32,713 bases of DNA from Bryobacterales bacterium (lineage in GTDB: Bacteria; Acidobacteriota; Terriglobia; Bryobacterales; Bryobacteraceae). The notes below the pieces were generated by a model that was not told the origin of the DNA, did not search any database, and saw nothing but the letters and a program-made list of their open reading frames with translations. The DNA lies in assembly GCA_003167495.1 (NCBI GenBank), contig PMSX01000242.1, forward strand, positions 6,089 through 38,801. The letters run 5' to 3'. The stretch's first letter is position 1. Each line of letters starts with the position of its first letter. This document shows, piece after piece, positions 15,918-24,353 of this stretch. The position numbers and the translations under genes are program-made.

Positions 15918-18569
15918 CTATTCCACCCGCAGCGCTTCCAGCGGGTTGACCGAGGCGGCGCGGCGGGCTGGGATGAAACTGGCCAAAATGGCGGCTATGC
16001 CAAGGACGGAAGCCACAACTATGAGAGTGGCCGCGTCCCACGAGTTGACGCCGAACAATAAGAAGCTGATCAGACGCGCGGCGGCCATAGCGCACACTAG
16101 CCCAATCATGATTCCTGCAAGAGTCAGCCAACCAGCCTCCTTCAAAATCAATTCGTAGACTGATCGGCGCTCGGCTCCCAGTGCCATGCGCACCCCGATC
16201 TCGCGCGTTCTCTGACTCACGGAGTAAGCGACAACGCCATAGAGGCCCACCACGCCTAGCAGCAGCGCCATCGTGGCGAAGCCTCCCACGAGCGAGGCCG
16301 CCATACGAGGCAAATAGGTCGACTGGTTCACTTGGTCGTGCATAGTTTTTCCATTGAATGTGACGATCCCGGGGTCAATCTGACGAATGGCAGCGCTCAT
16401 GGTTGGGATTAGGGACTCTTCGGCTTGCGAAGTGCGGACGACGACATTGAAGAACTGCCCTGGATCTTGGTTGAATGGAAGGTAAAGCACCGGTTGATTG
16501 GGCGTATTCAGTGGGCCTTCTTTGATGTCGTCCACGATACCAACGATTTCCATCGGCTTCGCCTTATCGCTCAGCCCGGAAAGTTGCTTGCCCAGCGGAT
16601 CTTCGTTAGGAAAGTAACGTTTTTCGAGCGAACGGTTAATGATGGCTACCAGCGGCTTGCCACGGTCCTCGGCGTCGGTGAACGCGCGCCCACGCAGCAG
16701 TCTCGCGCCAATCGTGGCGAAGTAGGCGGAGCTAACGTCGCGTTCCGGCGTTTCATTGTGTTCACCGTGCCACGGGCGGCCGACGATGCGGAAGTACGTT
16801 GTGTCGCCCCAACCTTCAACCGGCAAATCGCTCGAAACACCAACAGATTTAATACCTGGCAGAGCCGCAATGCGGTTGGTTACTTTCCTGGCAAGGGCAA
16901 TCTGCTGCACATCTTTTGGGTAGGTGGACACAGGCGCGGCGAGTGAGAGCATTGACAGATGATCTGGCGCGAAACCGGCGTCCACATGCAACATCAGATA
17001 GAGGCTTTTGCCAAGCAGACCCGCAGCGACTAAAAGAATCATGGCCGTTGCTAATTCCAGTACAACAAGCTTCGAGCCGAGACGGCGCCAGGTGTTGCCG
17101 GAAGAGCCTCGTGTACCTTCGGCAAAACTGGCACTCATGTGCGGCGTGGCGAAGTGCAGCGCGGGCGTTAGTGAGAATAGAATCGACGCCAGTATAGCGA
17201 TGCCGGCAGCGAAAAGCAAAACCCTCGGGTTCAAGCTCAGACCTTGGAAATAGGGCATGCTCGCGAGTATGTCCGCGGAAATGAGGCTGGTGAGAAATTT
17301 CATCACCCAGAACGCCGCCAGTATTCCCAAGACACTTCCGGCGATTGCCAGAACCAAACCTTCCGTCACAAATTGCGCGTTGAGGCGCGCCCGTCCAGCG
17401 CCCAGCGCACTGCGCACGGCGATCTCCCGCTTACGGCTCTCGGTTCGAACAAGTAGTAAGCTCACGACATTTACGCCCGCAATCAACAACAGCAGAGCGG
17501 AACCGCCCAGCAGCACGAGCAGGACCGGGCGGATGAAGCCGACGATGACGTCACTCAACAAGACAACGTTAGCTCCCTGGCCTAAATTTTCGGGATATTC
17601 TTTTTGCAGTTGTTGCGCGATCGAGGTGAGGTTCGCCAGGGCTCGTTCGCTCGACACGCCGTCTTTCAGCCGCCCGACTCCATAGATGGAATGGCAGCTC
17701 CGGCGGAGATCGCATTCACTTTCAGCGTGAAAGGCCACCCAAAATTCCGCTGGTTCACCGGGAGCAAATTGAAATTCGGAAGGCAACACGCCGATGACCG
17801 TGTATGGATGATCGTCAAGCGTCACCGTCTGTCCGAGCACCTCTTTTTTCCCGTTATAGCGTTTTTGCCAAGCCGCATAGGTTAAGAGGAGAGTGCGCTG
17901 CGCCGAGGGGAGATCTTCCCCGGAACGGAAGTCGCGCCCCAGCACGGGAGTGACTCCTAACGTATGGAAGAAGCCGTCACTCACTCGCGTGGTGCGCACT
18001 GGTTCTACTCCGCTTGCTGTTCTGAGAGTGACTCCGTTGCGGCCATAGATATCCAGTGAGCTAAACACTGTATTGCGCTTCTTCCAGTCAAGATAATCGG
18101 GATAGGAAAGATTACTCTGCGGGAAGAGTTGTATTTTTTCAAACACACCCAGCAGACGCTTGGGGTCCTTGTAGGGAAGCGGCTTGAGCAGAGCCGCATC
18201 CACGAACGCGAAGATCGCAATACTCGCGCACATGCCCAGCGCAAGCACAAAAATCGCGGTCCCGGTGAAAGCCCGGTTCTTGCGCAACTGACGCATGGCA
18301 AAGCGGGTGTCTTGGAACAGGTTGTCGAAGAACGGGACCGTGTTACGTTCGCGGCAAAACTGTTTAGTGGATTCGACTCCGCCTAACTTGAGAATGGCTT
18401 CGCGGCGGGCTCGCTCCGCCGTCATGCCGGCGCGCAGGTTGTCGTCTATGTGCAATTGCAGATGAGATTCAAGTTCTGCTGCCACTTCGCTCTCGCGTGT
18501 TTCGCCGCGCCAAAGGCCAGCGAGGCGCGAGAAAGACGCCCTTAACCAGTTGGTCAACCAGTTCGTCAT
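15918..18569 (-). CDS. ADOP-family (MacB/FtsX-like) orphan permease, second copy
   Basis: An 883-residue homologue of the permease at 9141-11690. The N-terminus (LAGLWRGETRESEVAAELESH and ARREAILKLGGVE) leads to DTRFAMRQLRKNRAFTGTAI and the first helix. Coupling motifs are VRSALGAGRARLNAQFVTEGL and GVRMALGAERRSVYELILKE, and it ends ARRAASVNPLEALRVE. The reading frame is open to 18782, but the upstream stretch duplicates PadR DNA in another frame. The true start is the ATG at 18569, preceded by GGGAGGT and overlapping the PadR stop as ATGA, so the two are translationally coupled. No ATPase gene is nearby. Confidence 0.93.
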   Translation of the reverse strand: MTNWLTNWLRASFSRLAGLWRGETRESEVAAELESHLQLHIDDNLRAGMTAERARREAILKLGGVESTKQFCRERNTVPFFDNLFQDTRFAMRQLRKNRAFTGTAIFVLALGMCASIAIFAFVDAALLKPLPYKDPKRLLGVFEKIQLFPQSNLSYPDYLDWKKRNTVFSSLDIYGRNGVTLRTASGVEPVRTTRVSDGFFHTLGVTPVLGRDFRSGEDLPSAQRTLLLTYAAWQKRYNGKKEVLGQTVTLDDHPYTVIGVLPSEFQFAPGEPAEFWVAFHAESECDLRRSCHSIYGVGRLKDGVSSERALANLTSIAQQLQKEYPENLGQGANVVLLSDVIVGFIRPVLLVLLGGSALLLLIAGVNVVSLLLVRTESRKREIAVRSALGAGRARLNAQFVTEGLVLAIAGSVLGILAAFWVMKFLTSLISADILASMPYFQGLSLNPRVLLFAAGIAILASILFSLTPALHFATPHMSASFAEGTRGSSGNTWRRLGSKLVVLELATAMILLVAAGLLGKSLYLMLHVDAGFAPDHLSMLSLAAPVSTYPKDVQQIALARKVTNRIAALPGIKSVGVSSDLPVEGWGDTTYFRIVGRPWHGEHNETPERDVSSAYFATIGARLLRGRAFTDAEDRGKPLVAIINRSLEKRYFPNEDPLGKQLSGLSDKAKPMEIVGIVDDIKEGPLNTPNQPVLYLPFNQDPGQFFNVVVRTSQAEESLIPTMSAAIRQIDPGIVTFNGKTMHDQVNQSTYLPRMAASLVGGFATMALLLGVVGLYGVVAYSVSQRTREIGVRMALGAERRSVYELILKEAGWLTLAGIMIGLVCAMAAARLISFLLFGVNSWDAATLIVVASVLGIAAILASFIPARRAASVNPLEALRVE

Positions 18570-18913
18570 GCCTGACCTCCCGTGGGGGTGAGAAAACGCG
18601 CCAGAATAGCCGTGGTTTGCTCCCAATTCTGTGCTTCCTTGGCCAACTGTTTGCGGCCATTGCGGGTCAGCTTGTAGAACTTGGCTTTGCGGTTGTTCTC
18701 GGAAGCTCCCCATTCTGACGCGATGGCGCCTTCCTGCTCCAGCTTCAGCAGCGCGGGATACAGGGTGCCGTAATTCAGACAAAGAAGCTGGCCGCTGGTC
18801 TGCTCAATGCGGCGGGCAATGCCGTAACCGTGCAGCGGCCCGAGAGTTTCCAATGTCTTCAAGACCATTAAGGCCAGGGTGCCCTGCCAGACGTCGGTTT
18901 TTTCGTCGCCCAT
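18566..18913 (-). CDS. PadR-family regulator of the second ADOP
   Basis: A 115-residue PadR protein of the acidobacterial ADOP-linked group: WQGTLALMVLKTLETLGPLHGYGIARRI at the N-terminus, NYGTLYPALLKLEQEGAI in the recognition region and ENNRKAKFYKLTRNGRKQL in the wing. The stop codon overlaps the permease start by 4 nt (ATGA). A long imperfect inverted repeat just upstream of its ATG is a strong candidate for its own operator. Confidence 0.95.
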   Translation of the reverse strand: MGDEKTDVWQGTLALMVLKTLETLGPLHGYGIARRIEQTSGQLLCLNYGTLYPALLKLEQEGAIASEWGASENNRKAKFYKLTRNGRKQLAKEAQNWEQTTAILARFLTPTGGQA

Positions 18914-18918
18914 AATGT

Positions 18919-18972
18919 CCTATTGTTTCCCCATAGGTATTCTGGCATGAGTTTGTATGGGAAAGCAATAGG
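18919..18972. promoter_or_regulatory. Long inverted repeat, probable PadR operator
   Basis: CCTATTGTTTCCCCATA (18919-18935) is matched by the reverse complement of TATGGGAAAGCAATAGG (18956-18972) with 15 of 17 bases identical and a 20-nt spacer. The inner arm ends 6 nt before the PadR ATG at 18913. Dyads upstream of padR genes are classical autoregulatory sites. I do not see a clean -35/-10 here, so the promoter is not placed. Confidence 0.7.
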
Positions 18973-19195
18973 GAAGAATCATAGGCTTTAAAATAACGCT
19001 CATGGCCAAAATGAGCCGGCTGTGCGATCCAACTGCGGCCGGTTTGGCTGCAGCTTCGCCCGATGCTGTCTCTGGGGAGTTGCGGTGCGCCCGCGTTTCG
19101 AGTCCCCTGGATTGCGTCGCAAGGATCACTAAAGAAAAACCAGATGCACAAAATACAATTCAATAGCGATATGATTTAGAATTAGAAGAACGCTT

Positions 19196-20029
19196 ATGCC
19201 GCACGAACTGCAAAACCTCATAGATGCTGCAAAGACCCGCGAATTTCCCCCGTCGGAACGGGAAGCTCAACGTCGAAGTTTCGCATACAGTAACACAAAA
19301 ATAGAGAATCCTCGAATTACCCGAGAGACAGTGGATCAGCAGGCCGAAATATTGGATGCGCGGAAGTCTGCGGGCGGACGCTGACGAAACACGGCATAGC
19401 CGAGCTCGCGACACTGAGCTAATCAGCGATCCGGATGAGCTTGCGAAGCAAGAGGCACGGAATGGACTTCGGCAGTTCGACTCGGTCATCGAGATTGTCG
19501 AACATCATCTTTCGCCAGACCGGCCTTTCCACTTTCGGCCCTCTCAGCTCCTCCATCTCAATCGCGTTGCGCTCGAAGGAATAAGTTCCTACGCGGGCAA
19601 TTGGCGGCCAGCCGACATAGAAATCGGTGGCAGCAAGCATAAACCTGTGGGCGCTTATCAGGTTCCAGAGCTGGTCGAGGATCTCTGTGATTACATTAAC
19701 GCCCAATCGGCGACACGAAGTGCGCTTCACCTGGCAGCTTACATGATGTGGCGCTAAACTGGATACATCCGTTTACTGACGGAAACGGCCGGACATCTAG
19801 AGCTGCATCGTACTTAGTGCTGTGCTTGCGCCTCGGTTACGTGCTCCCGGGCAGGCGGACAATCCCAGACCAAATTGCGGAGGATCGAACCCGGTATTAC
19901 AAGGCTCTTGAATCTGCTGACGACAGCTTTCTTGCAGGGAGCGCCGATTTGTCCAAGATGGAAGAATTGCTTTCAGATCTGCTAGCTATACAGCTGGCGG
20001 CCATTCACGACGAGGCTTCTCATCAATAG
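19196..20029 (+). pseudogene. Fic-family protein gene, broken by two compensating 1-nt indels
   Basis: Three frame segments make one Fic protein. Segment 1 (19196-19384) has QRRSFAYSNTKIENPRITRE, the N-terminal part with an inhibitory-helix-like region. Segment 2 (from about 19356 to 19757) has LRPSQLLHLNRVALEGISSYAGNWR-like sequence (here HFRPSQLLHLNRV). Segment 3 (19748-20029) carries the intact active-site motif HPFTDGNGRTSR at 19766-19801. Segments 1 and 3 are in the same frame. One extra G in the GGG at 19372-19374 and one lost C near 19752-19754 would restore a single 277-residue reading. Fic enzymes AMPylate target proteins. Segment 1 could instead be a separate overlapping antitoxin, but the frame arithmetic favours one broken gene. 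Sequencing error is possible. Confidence 0.75.
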
Positions 20030-20510
20030 GGTAGTTCGTTCCAGTACACAAGGTGACGGAAAACGCGCTACTCGTGGGAGTAACTCTCCAGGGTCGGCTT
20101 CCAAGAAACCAATTTAACCACCGCCGCAGGTGACAAAGTAGAACACTGTTAATTTTGAAAGCCGGCCCGCACCGGTTTCGAGGTGGAAAGACCGACACGT
20201 CGCAGTCAAGGGCGAACCTCGCCCTCTTAGATACTGTTGGCGCTCTATGTATCATTTTCAAGGACTACCGTCTCGAAACAAACGCACTCTCTCAACTGAG
20301 AGACATTCGTCATTTGAAGGAAGCTGAATTTACCAGTTCTACAATGTGAGGCGCTCCCTAATAACATTGCACGCATCCCGCGACTGCCTCAACGTACTAT
20401 GCAGCGACCCGAATCGGTAGAACGCGCAAACCACTGAAGCAAATCCCATGTCCCGTCCGGCGAAGCTTCGTCCGGCAACGCGCCATTCCAACGCCTAATA
20501 AAATAACAAC
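20030..20510. other. Gene-poor gap between the Fic remnant and the M81 gene
   Basis: In this 481-nt stretch I see no recognisable protein or RNA. The only sizeable frame (20155-20349, TTG start) matches no family I know. An inverted CTCTCA/TGAGAG lies near 20290. Close to the next gene there is the palindrome CGAAGCTTCG at 20461-20470 flanked by two direct copies of GTCCGGC (20455-20461 and 20470-20476). This could be decayed DNA continuous with the Fic remnant. Confidence 0.5.
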
Positions 20511-22007
20511 ATGCCTACCCGCCGCAAACTCTTGAAATCCGCCGCCAGCGCCTGGCTCCTCCCACGCATTGCCAATGCCGCCGAACCCAAACGGATCGCC
20601 TTTGGCGGAATCGGTATCGAATGCAGCACGTATTCCCGCATTCGCACCAAAGACGAAGACTTTACGATTTTGCGTGGCGCGGAACTTGCGCAAAACAGTC
20701 GCTTTGCGCCTCTTAAAACCTATCCCTATCCATTTGTACCCACCATCGTGGCGACAGCCGTTCCCGGCGGCCCCGTCGCGGCGGACACATATCAGCGAAT
20801 TAAGGCAGAGTTCCTACAACGCATTCAAAAGTTACTGCCTCTTGACGGAGTCTATCTACCCATGCACGGCGCAATGTTTGTCGACGGCATGGAAGATGCC
20901 GAGGGCGATTGGTATTCGGCTGTGCGCAAACTGGTCGGCCCCAAGTGTTTGTTGAGTGCCAGCTACGATCTGCACGGCAACATCAGTAACCGCGTGATCG
21001 CCAATCTCAATATGCTGTCGGCGTTTCGCACAGCTCCGCATATCGATCAGAAAGAAACCATGCGCCGCGCATGCGACATGCTTGTCCATTGCTTAGACAC
21101 CGGCGTGAAACCCACGCTGCTTTGGGCGCCGATCCCCGTGCTCATGCCTGGCGAACGAACAAGCACCGAGTGGGAGCCAGGCAAACATCTGTGGGCCCAA
21201 TTGCCCGCCCTGAACACGCAGCCGGGCGTGCTGGATGTTTCGCTCTTAGTTGGCTACGTTTGGGCCGACGAGCCGCGATCAACAGCGGCCGCGGTAGTGA
21301 CGGGAACATCGCCCGAAACTCAGAAGAAAATTGCGCTTAGTTTGGCGCAGCAGTACTGGGATGCGCGCAAAGACTTTCAGTTCGGCACGAAAACAGGTAC
21401 GATTGCCGAGTGCGTTCGTTGGGCAATGGAGGCGCCGACGCAACCAGCAATTTTGGCCGACTCAGGCGACAATCCAACCGGCGGCGGCACGGGTGATCGC
21501 GCTGAGGTTTTGGAAGAACTGCTTCGCCAGAAAGCGCGCAACGTTGTCTTTGCGGGTATCGCCGACCGTCCCGCGACCGATGCATGCTACCAAGCCGGCG
21601 TTGGCGCGGCGATTCCGCTTTCCATCGGCGCGACGCTTGATCCATTGGGCAGTAAGCCGGTCAAAACACAGGCCAAGGTTGTTTTTCTTTTGCAAACCGA
21701 ACGCGAAGCCGTGGTTGAGGTTGGCGACGGTATCAAAGTGGTTCTCACGGCGCGCAGGCGGCCTTTTCACGACATTGTCGACTTCACTTCATTGGGCATG
21801 CAGCCCAAGGAATTTAAGATTATCGTCGTGAAATCAGGCTATCTTTCGCCGGAACTTAAACCATTGGCTAATCCCAGCCTGATGGCGCTTTCGGACGGTT
21901 CTATTAACCAGGATTTGGAACACTTGCCGAAGAATCGGCTGAGGAAGCCGAGCTATCCGTTTGTGGCGGATCTGAAATTCAAACCTTATACGTTAGGGCA
22001 GGATTGA
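20511..22007 (+). CDS. M81-family metallopeptidase (MlrC-like), Tat-exported
   Basis: A 498-residue protein. The N-terminus has a twin-arginine-type signal (TRRKLLKSAASAWLLP, cleavage after ANA, about residue 23). The rest follows the M81/MlrC family: FGGIGIECSTYS, VYLPMHGAM (113-121), YDLHGNIS (152-159), RTAPHIDQKET (173-183) and ADSGDNPTGGGTGD (316-329). Asp153, His155, His177 and Asp179 are likely zinc-site residues by comparison with the family. MlrC cleaves linearised microcystin products; the substrate here is unknown and is probably another peptide or amide. Its stop overlaps the convergent Uma2 gene by 15 nt. A TAATAAA lies just before the ATG, with no Shine-Dalgarno. Confidence 0.92.
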   Translation: MPTRRKLLKSAASAWLLPRIANAAEPKRIAFGGIGIECSTYSRIRTKDEDFTILRGAELAQNSRFAPLKTYPYPFVPTIVATAVPGGPVAADTYQRIKAEFLQRIQKLLPLDGVYLPMHGAMFVDGMEDAEGDWYSAVRKLVGPKCLLSASYDLHGNISNRVIANLNMLSAFRTAPHIDQKETMRRACDMLVHCLDTGVKPTLLWAPIPVLMPGERTSTEWEPGKHLWAQLPALNTQPGVLDVSLLVGYVWADEPRSTAAAVVTGTSPETQKKIALSLAQQYWDARKDFQFGTKTGTIAECVRWAMEAPTQPAILADSGDNPTGGGTGDRAEVLEELLRQKARNVVFAGIADRPATDACYQAGVGAAIPLSIGATLDPLGSKPVKTQAKVVFLLQTEREAVVEVGDGIKVVLTARRRPFHDIVDFTSLGMQPKEFKIIVVKSGYLSPELKPLANPSLMALSDGSINQDLEHLPKNRLRKPSYPFVADLKFKPYTLGQD

Positions 22008-22553
22008 CGAGACGGCGATTCCAGACACCACTTCGTTTTCGCCATAGCTCTGGATGCTGAGGTATTCGGCCTTCTGCGTGTCCAACTGGCAATGCGCCAG
22101 TACGCGCCGATTGTTTAAGTCGAGCACCCAGTATTCCGGAACGCCCGCGCGGGCGTAGATGTCTCGTTTGGTGGCCGAGTCGCTTCTGAAAGTGGTATCC
22201 GCGACTTCAATGACCAGCGACAATTCACCACCGTTCGGATGACGGCGTCTGAAATCCGGTTTGTCAACCACTAAGACCGCGAGATCGGGCTCCGGTACGC
22301 TCCGCTCGCAATCCGCTGGGCCAGCTTCCATCGGCAGTTGAACTCGAACCAGTTCAATCCCGAATATCTTTGAGATAACCGCCATGCAAAGCCCAATTGC
22401 TGTTGCATGGGGCGGCTTTTGTCCCATTTTGTCAATTAGATCGCCGTCAATTAGTTCAAAACGCTGCCCTGCAAACAGCCCACCATCCAACATCTGCTCG
22501 ACTTCAGATGTGGTAAAGCGCTTCCGTGGCGGTTGTGTGATCGCGGCCGACAT
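21993..22553 (-). CDS. Uma2-family restriction-endonuclease-fold protein (DUF820)
   Basis: A 186-residue protein of the Uma2/DUF820 family, with the PD-(D/E)XK fold: FELIDGDLI (32-40), VPEPDLAVL (86-94), LVIEVADTT (113-121) and the YARAGVPEYWVLD tail (133-145). Likely metal residues are Asp90 and Glu116. These proteins are abundant in cyanobacteria, Acidobacteria and Planctomycetes, often in many copies, and their natural target is unproven. It follows trxA by 13 nt on the same strand and overlaps the M81 stop. No partner antitoxin or methylase is seen. Confidence 0.88.
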   Translation of the reverse strand: MSAAITQPPRKRFTTSEVEQMLDGGLFAGQRFELIDGDLIDKMGQKPPHATAIGLCMAVISKIFGIELVRVQLPMEAGPADCERSVPEPDLAVLVVDKPDFRRRHPNGGELSLVIEVADTTFRSDSATKRDIYARAGVPEYWVLDLNNRRVLAHCQLDTQKAEYLSIQSYGENEVVSGIAVSSILP

Positions 22554-22566
22554 TTAGTCCTAAGAT

Positions 22567-22896
22567 TTATAAGTGCTTATCGAGCATCTTTTGGAATTCG
22601 GGTTTACCAATAGCACCGGTGCGCTGCTCGAGAATTTGGCCACCTTTGAAGAGCAACAAAGTCGGGATACCGCGAATGCCATAGCGAAACGCAGTCTGCT
22701 GGTTCGAATCCACGTCCAGCTTGCCAACCTTCACTTTTCCAGCGTATTCGGACGCCACTTGGTCAACGGTAGGGCCCATCATGCGGCACGGTCCGCACCA
22801 CTCGGCCCAAAAATCAACCAATACTGGCACTTCCGAGCCCAAAACATCCTTGTCAAAGCCATCATCCGTAAATGTTAGCGTTTCCTTATCAGCCAT
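22567..22896 (-). CDS. trxA: Thioredoxin
   Basis: A 109-residue thioredoxin of normal length. The active site is WCGPC (Cys34, Cys37) in VDFWAEWCGPCRMMGP, with the buried Asp in TFTDDGF replaced by the usual family pattern and the cis-proline in GIRGIPTLLLF (Pro78). It reduces disulfides in cytoplasmic proteins with electrons from a thioredoxin reductase. A GGAG 7 nt before the ATG (CGGAGATTGAA) is a fair ribosome site. It is upstream of the Uma2 gene. Confidence 0.96.
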   Translation of the reverse strand: MADKETLTFTDDGFDKDVLGSEVPVLVDFWAEWCGPCRMMGPTVDQVASEYAGKVKVGKLDVDSNQQTAFRYGIRGIPTLLLFKGGQILEQRTGAIGKPEFQKMLDKHL

Positions 22897-23008
22897 TTCA
22901 ATCTCCGATTTAATTGATGATTCGAGAGTAAATTTCGATTCATCCTCATGATAACGCTTGCGGCTCGAAAACGCTGTAAATAGTAATAGATTCGCGGGTA
23001 CTGCGTAG

Positions 23009-23797
23009 TCAATGCACCGCTACGGTCTTAAGGTCGGCTGGCTTTCGCGAAACATGCAGCAGAATGCCCGCGCCCAGCGCCAGCAGCCCGAGCGAAATCC
23101 ATTGCGTCAGCGAGAACGGTCCCACAAGAGATTGCTCATGCACGCGGAAGAATTCGACGATGAATCGTGCCGTCGAATAGAGCACGAGATACCAGCCGAT
23201 CACCTGTCCGGCGCGGTGCTCTTTGCTGCACATGCGATAGAGAACGGCAAAAATGATTAAGTTGGCGGCGGATTCGTACAGTTGAACAGGATGCAGCGTT
23301 TTATCGAGCGGCACGGGAGCCGCGAAATCGGAACGGAATCGGACACCCCAGGGAAGGTCGCATTCCCGGCCCCAGCAGCAACCGGCAGCAAAACAACCAA
23401 GACGGCCGATGGCTTGGCCGATAACGACGCCGGGGGCGAAAACGTCCATCGTTGCAAGCGCGGGCATTTTGTAGCGGCGGATGACGAATACAGCCGTGAT
23501 CATAGCTACGATGAAACCGCCGTGGAAGACACCCGCGGCTTGGAGAGTTTCTAGTGTGAAAATCTGGCGAGGATCTCGGAGGTAGTCTGGCAGGTCAAAC
23601 AGAAACATGAACAGCTTGGCTCCCAGAACCCCTGCGATCGCGCAGTAAAACGCTAGATTGGTTACGTGGTCGGTATTCATGCCTGCGCGCTTGGCCAAGC
23701 GCAGCATCACAAAGAGACCGGTTAGAAACCCTAGCGCTACTAAGACGCCGTAGGTGGGAATGTAGAACGACCCGATGCTGATCAGTTTCGGAAGCAC
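23009..23797 (-). CDS. lgt: Prolipoprotein diacylglyceryl transferase
   Basis: A 262-residue membrane enzyme, about 7 transmembrane helices. It moves diacylglycerol from phosphatidylglycerol to the lipobox cysteine. Motifs are FHGGFI (91-96) and GRLGCFAAGCCWGREC (131-146), the signature region with Arg132; the Cys-rich form replaces the Asn-rich form of E. coli. The start is a GTG at 23797, one nt after the lspA stop, so it is translated with lspA in the ileS-lspA-lgt operon. Confidence 0.95.
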   Translation of the reverse strand: MLPKLISIGSFYIPTYGVLVALGFLTGLFVMLRLAKRAGMNTDHVTNLAFYCAIAGVLGAKLFMFLFDLPDYLRDPRQIFTLETLQAAGVFHGGFIVAMITAVFVIRRYKMPALATMDVFAPGVVIGQAIGRLGCFAAGCCWGRECDLPWGVRFRSDFAAPVPLDKTLHPVQLYESAANLIIFAVLYRMCSKEHRAGQVIGWYLVLYSTARFIVEFFRVHEQSLVGPFSLTQWISLGLLALGAGILLHVSRKPADLKTVAVH

Positions 23798-23798
23798 G

Positions 23799-24353
23799 CT
23801 ATCTCCGTTTGGCGGGACTGTAGTGTTGCACGATGGTTGCGCTATCGCCGTATGTCTTCGGATCCTGCCGCCAGAGATCGATAAGCAGCAGAATGGCGCC
23901 TAAAGTGATTGCGCTATCGGCAACGTTAAAGGCGGGAAACGACCAGCCGCGGTGAAACACCTCGATAAAATCCGTTACGGTTTGGTGCACCACCCGGTCA
24001 TACAAATTGCCCGCCGCGCCGCCCAGGATGAGGGACAGCCCAAAACGTGAGAGCCAGCTATTGAGACTGCTGCGGTCGCTCCAAAGAGCCCAAGCGACGA
24101 ACAAGAGCACGAGGCTGGAAACGCCAATCAGAACAAGGCTGCGCAGAATGGGATTGCCTTCGGCAAGCATGCCAAAGGCCGCGCCGGCGTTCTCCGTATG
24201 AATGATGCGAAGCCAACCGGCGATCACTGGAACGGAATCGTAGCTCGACATCGCGCGCTGAATTTCCAGTTTCGATAGGCGGTCGCCAATGACCACCGCC
24301 GAGGCGATGATGAGCGGCGTAAAGCGCGAGAACGGGTTGAGTCTTTGTGTCAC
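23799..24353 (-). CDS. lspA: Lipoprotein signal peptidase (SPase II)
   Basis: A 184-residue protein with four transmembrane helices. It cleaves prolipoproteins after Lgt modification. The catalytic aspartates are Asp119 (GNLYDRV) and Asp146 (FNVADSAI), with HTENAGAAFGML in the first loop. The start is a GTG at 24353 directly adjoining the TAA of ileS (no gap). It ends one nt before the lgt GTG. Confidence 0.96.
   Translation of the reverse strand: MTQRLNPFSRFTPLIIASAVVIGDRLSKLEIQRAMSSYDSVPVIAGWLRIIHTENAGAAFGMLAEGNPILRSLVLIGVSSLVLLFVAWALWSDRSSLNSWLSRFGLSLILGGAAGNLYDRVVHQTVTDFIEVFHRGWSFPAFNVADSAITLGAILLLIDLWRQDPKTYGDSATIVQHYSPAKRR

Noticed and set aside
18570..18782. 71-residue extension of the second ADOP ORF
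   Set aside because: It lies in the PadR gene in another frame; a strong ribosome site and an ATGA overlap support the start at 18569.
20155..20349. 64-residue ORF in the gap after the Fic remnant
   Set aside because: TTG start, no recognisable family, no ribosome site; best left as non-coding.
22701..22711. GGTTCGAATCC, the T-arm-like sequence of a tRNA
   Set aside because: It lies inside trxA and has no acceptor or anticodon stem around it.
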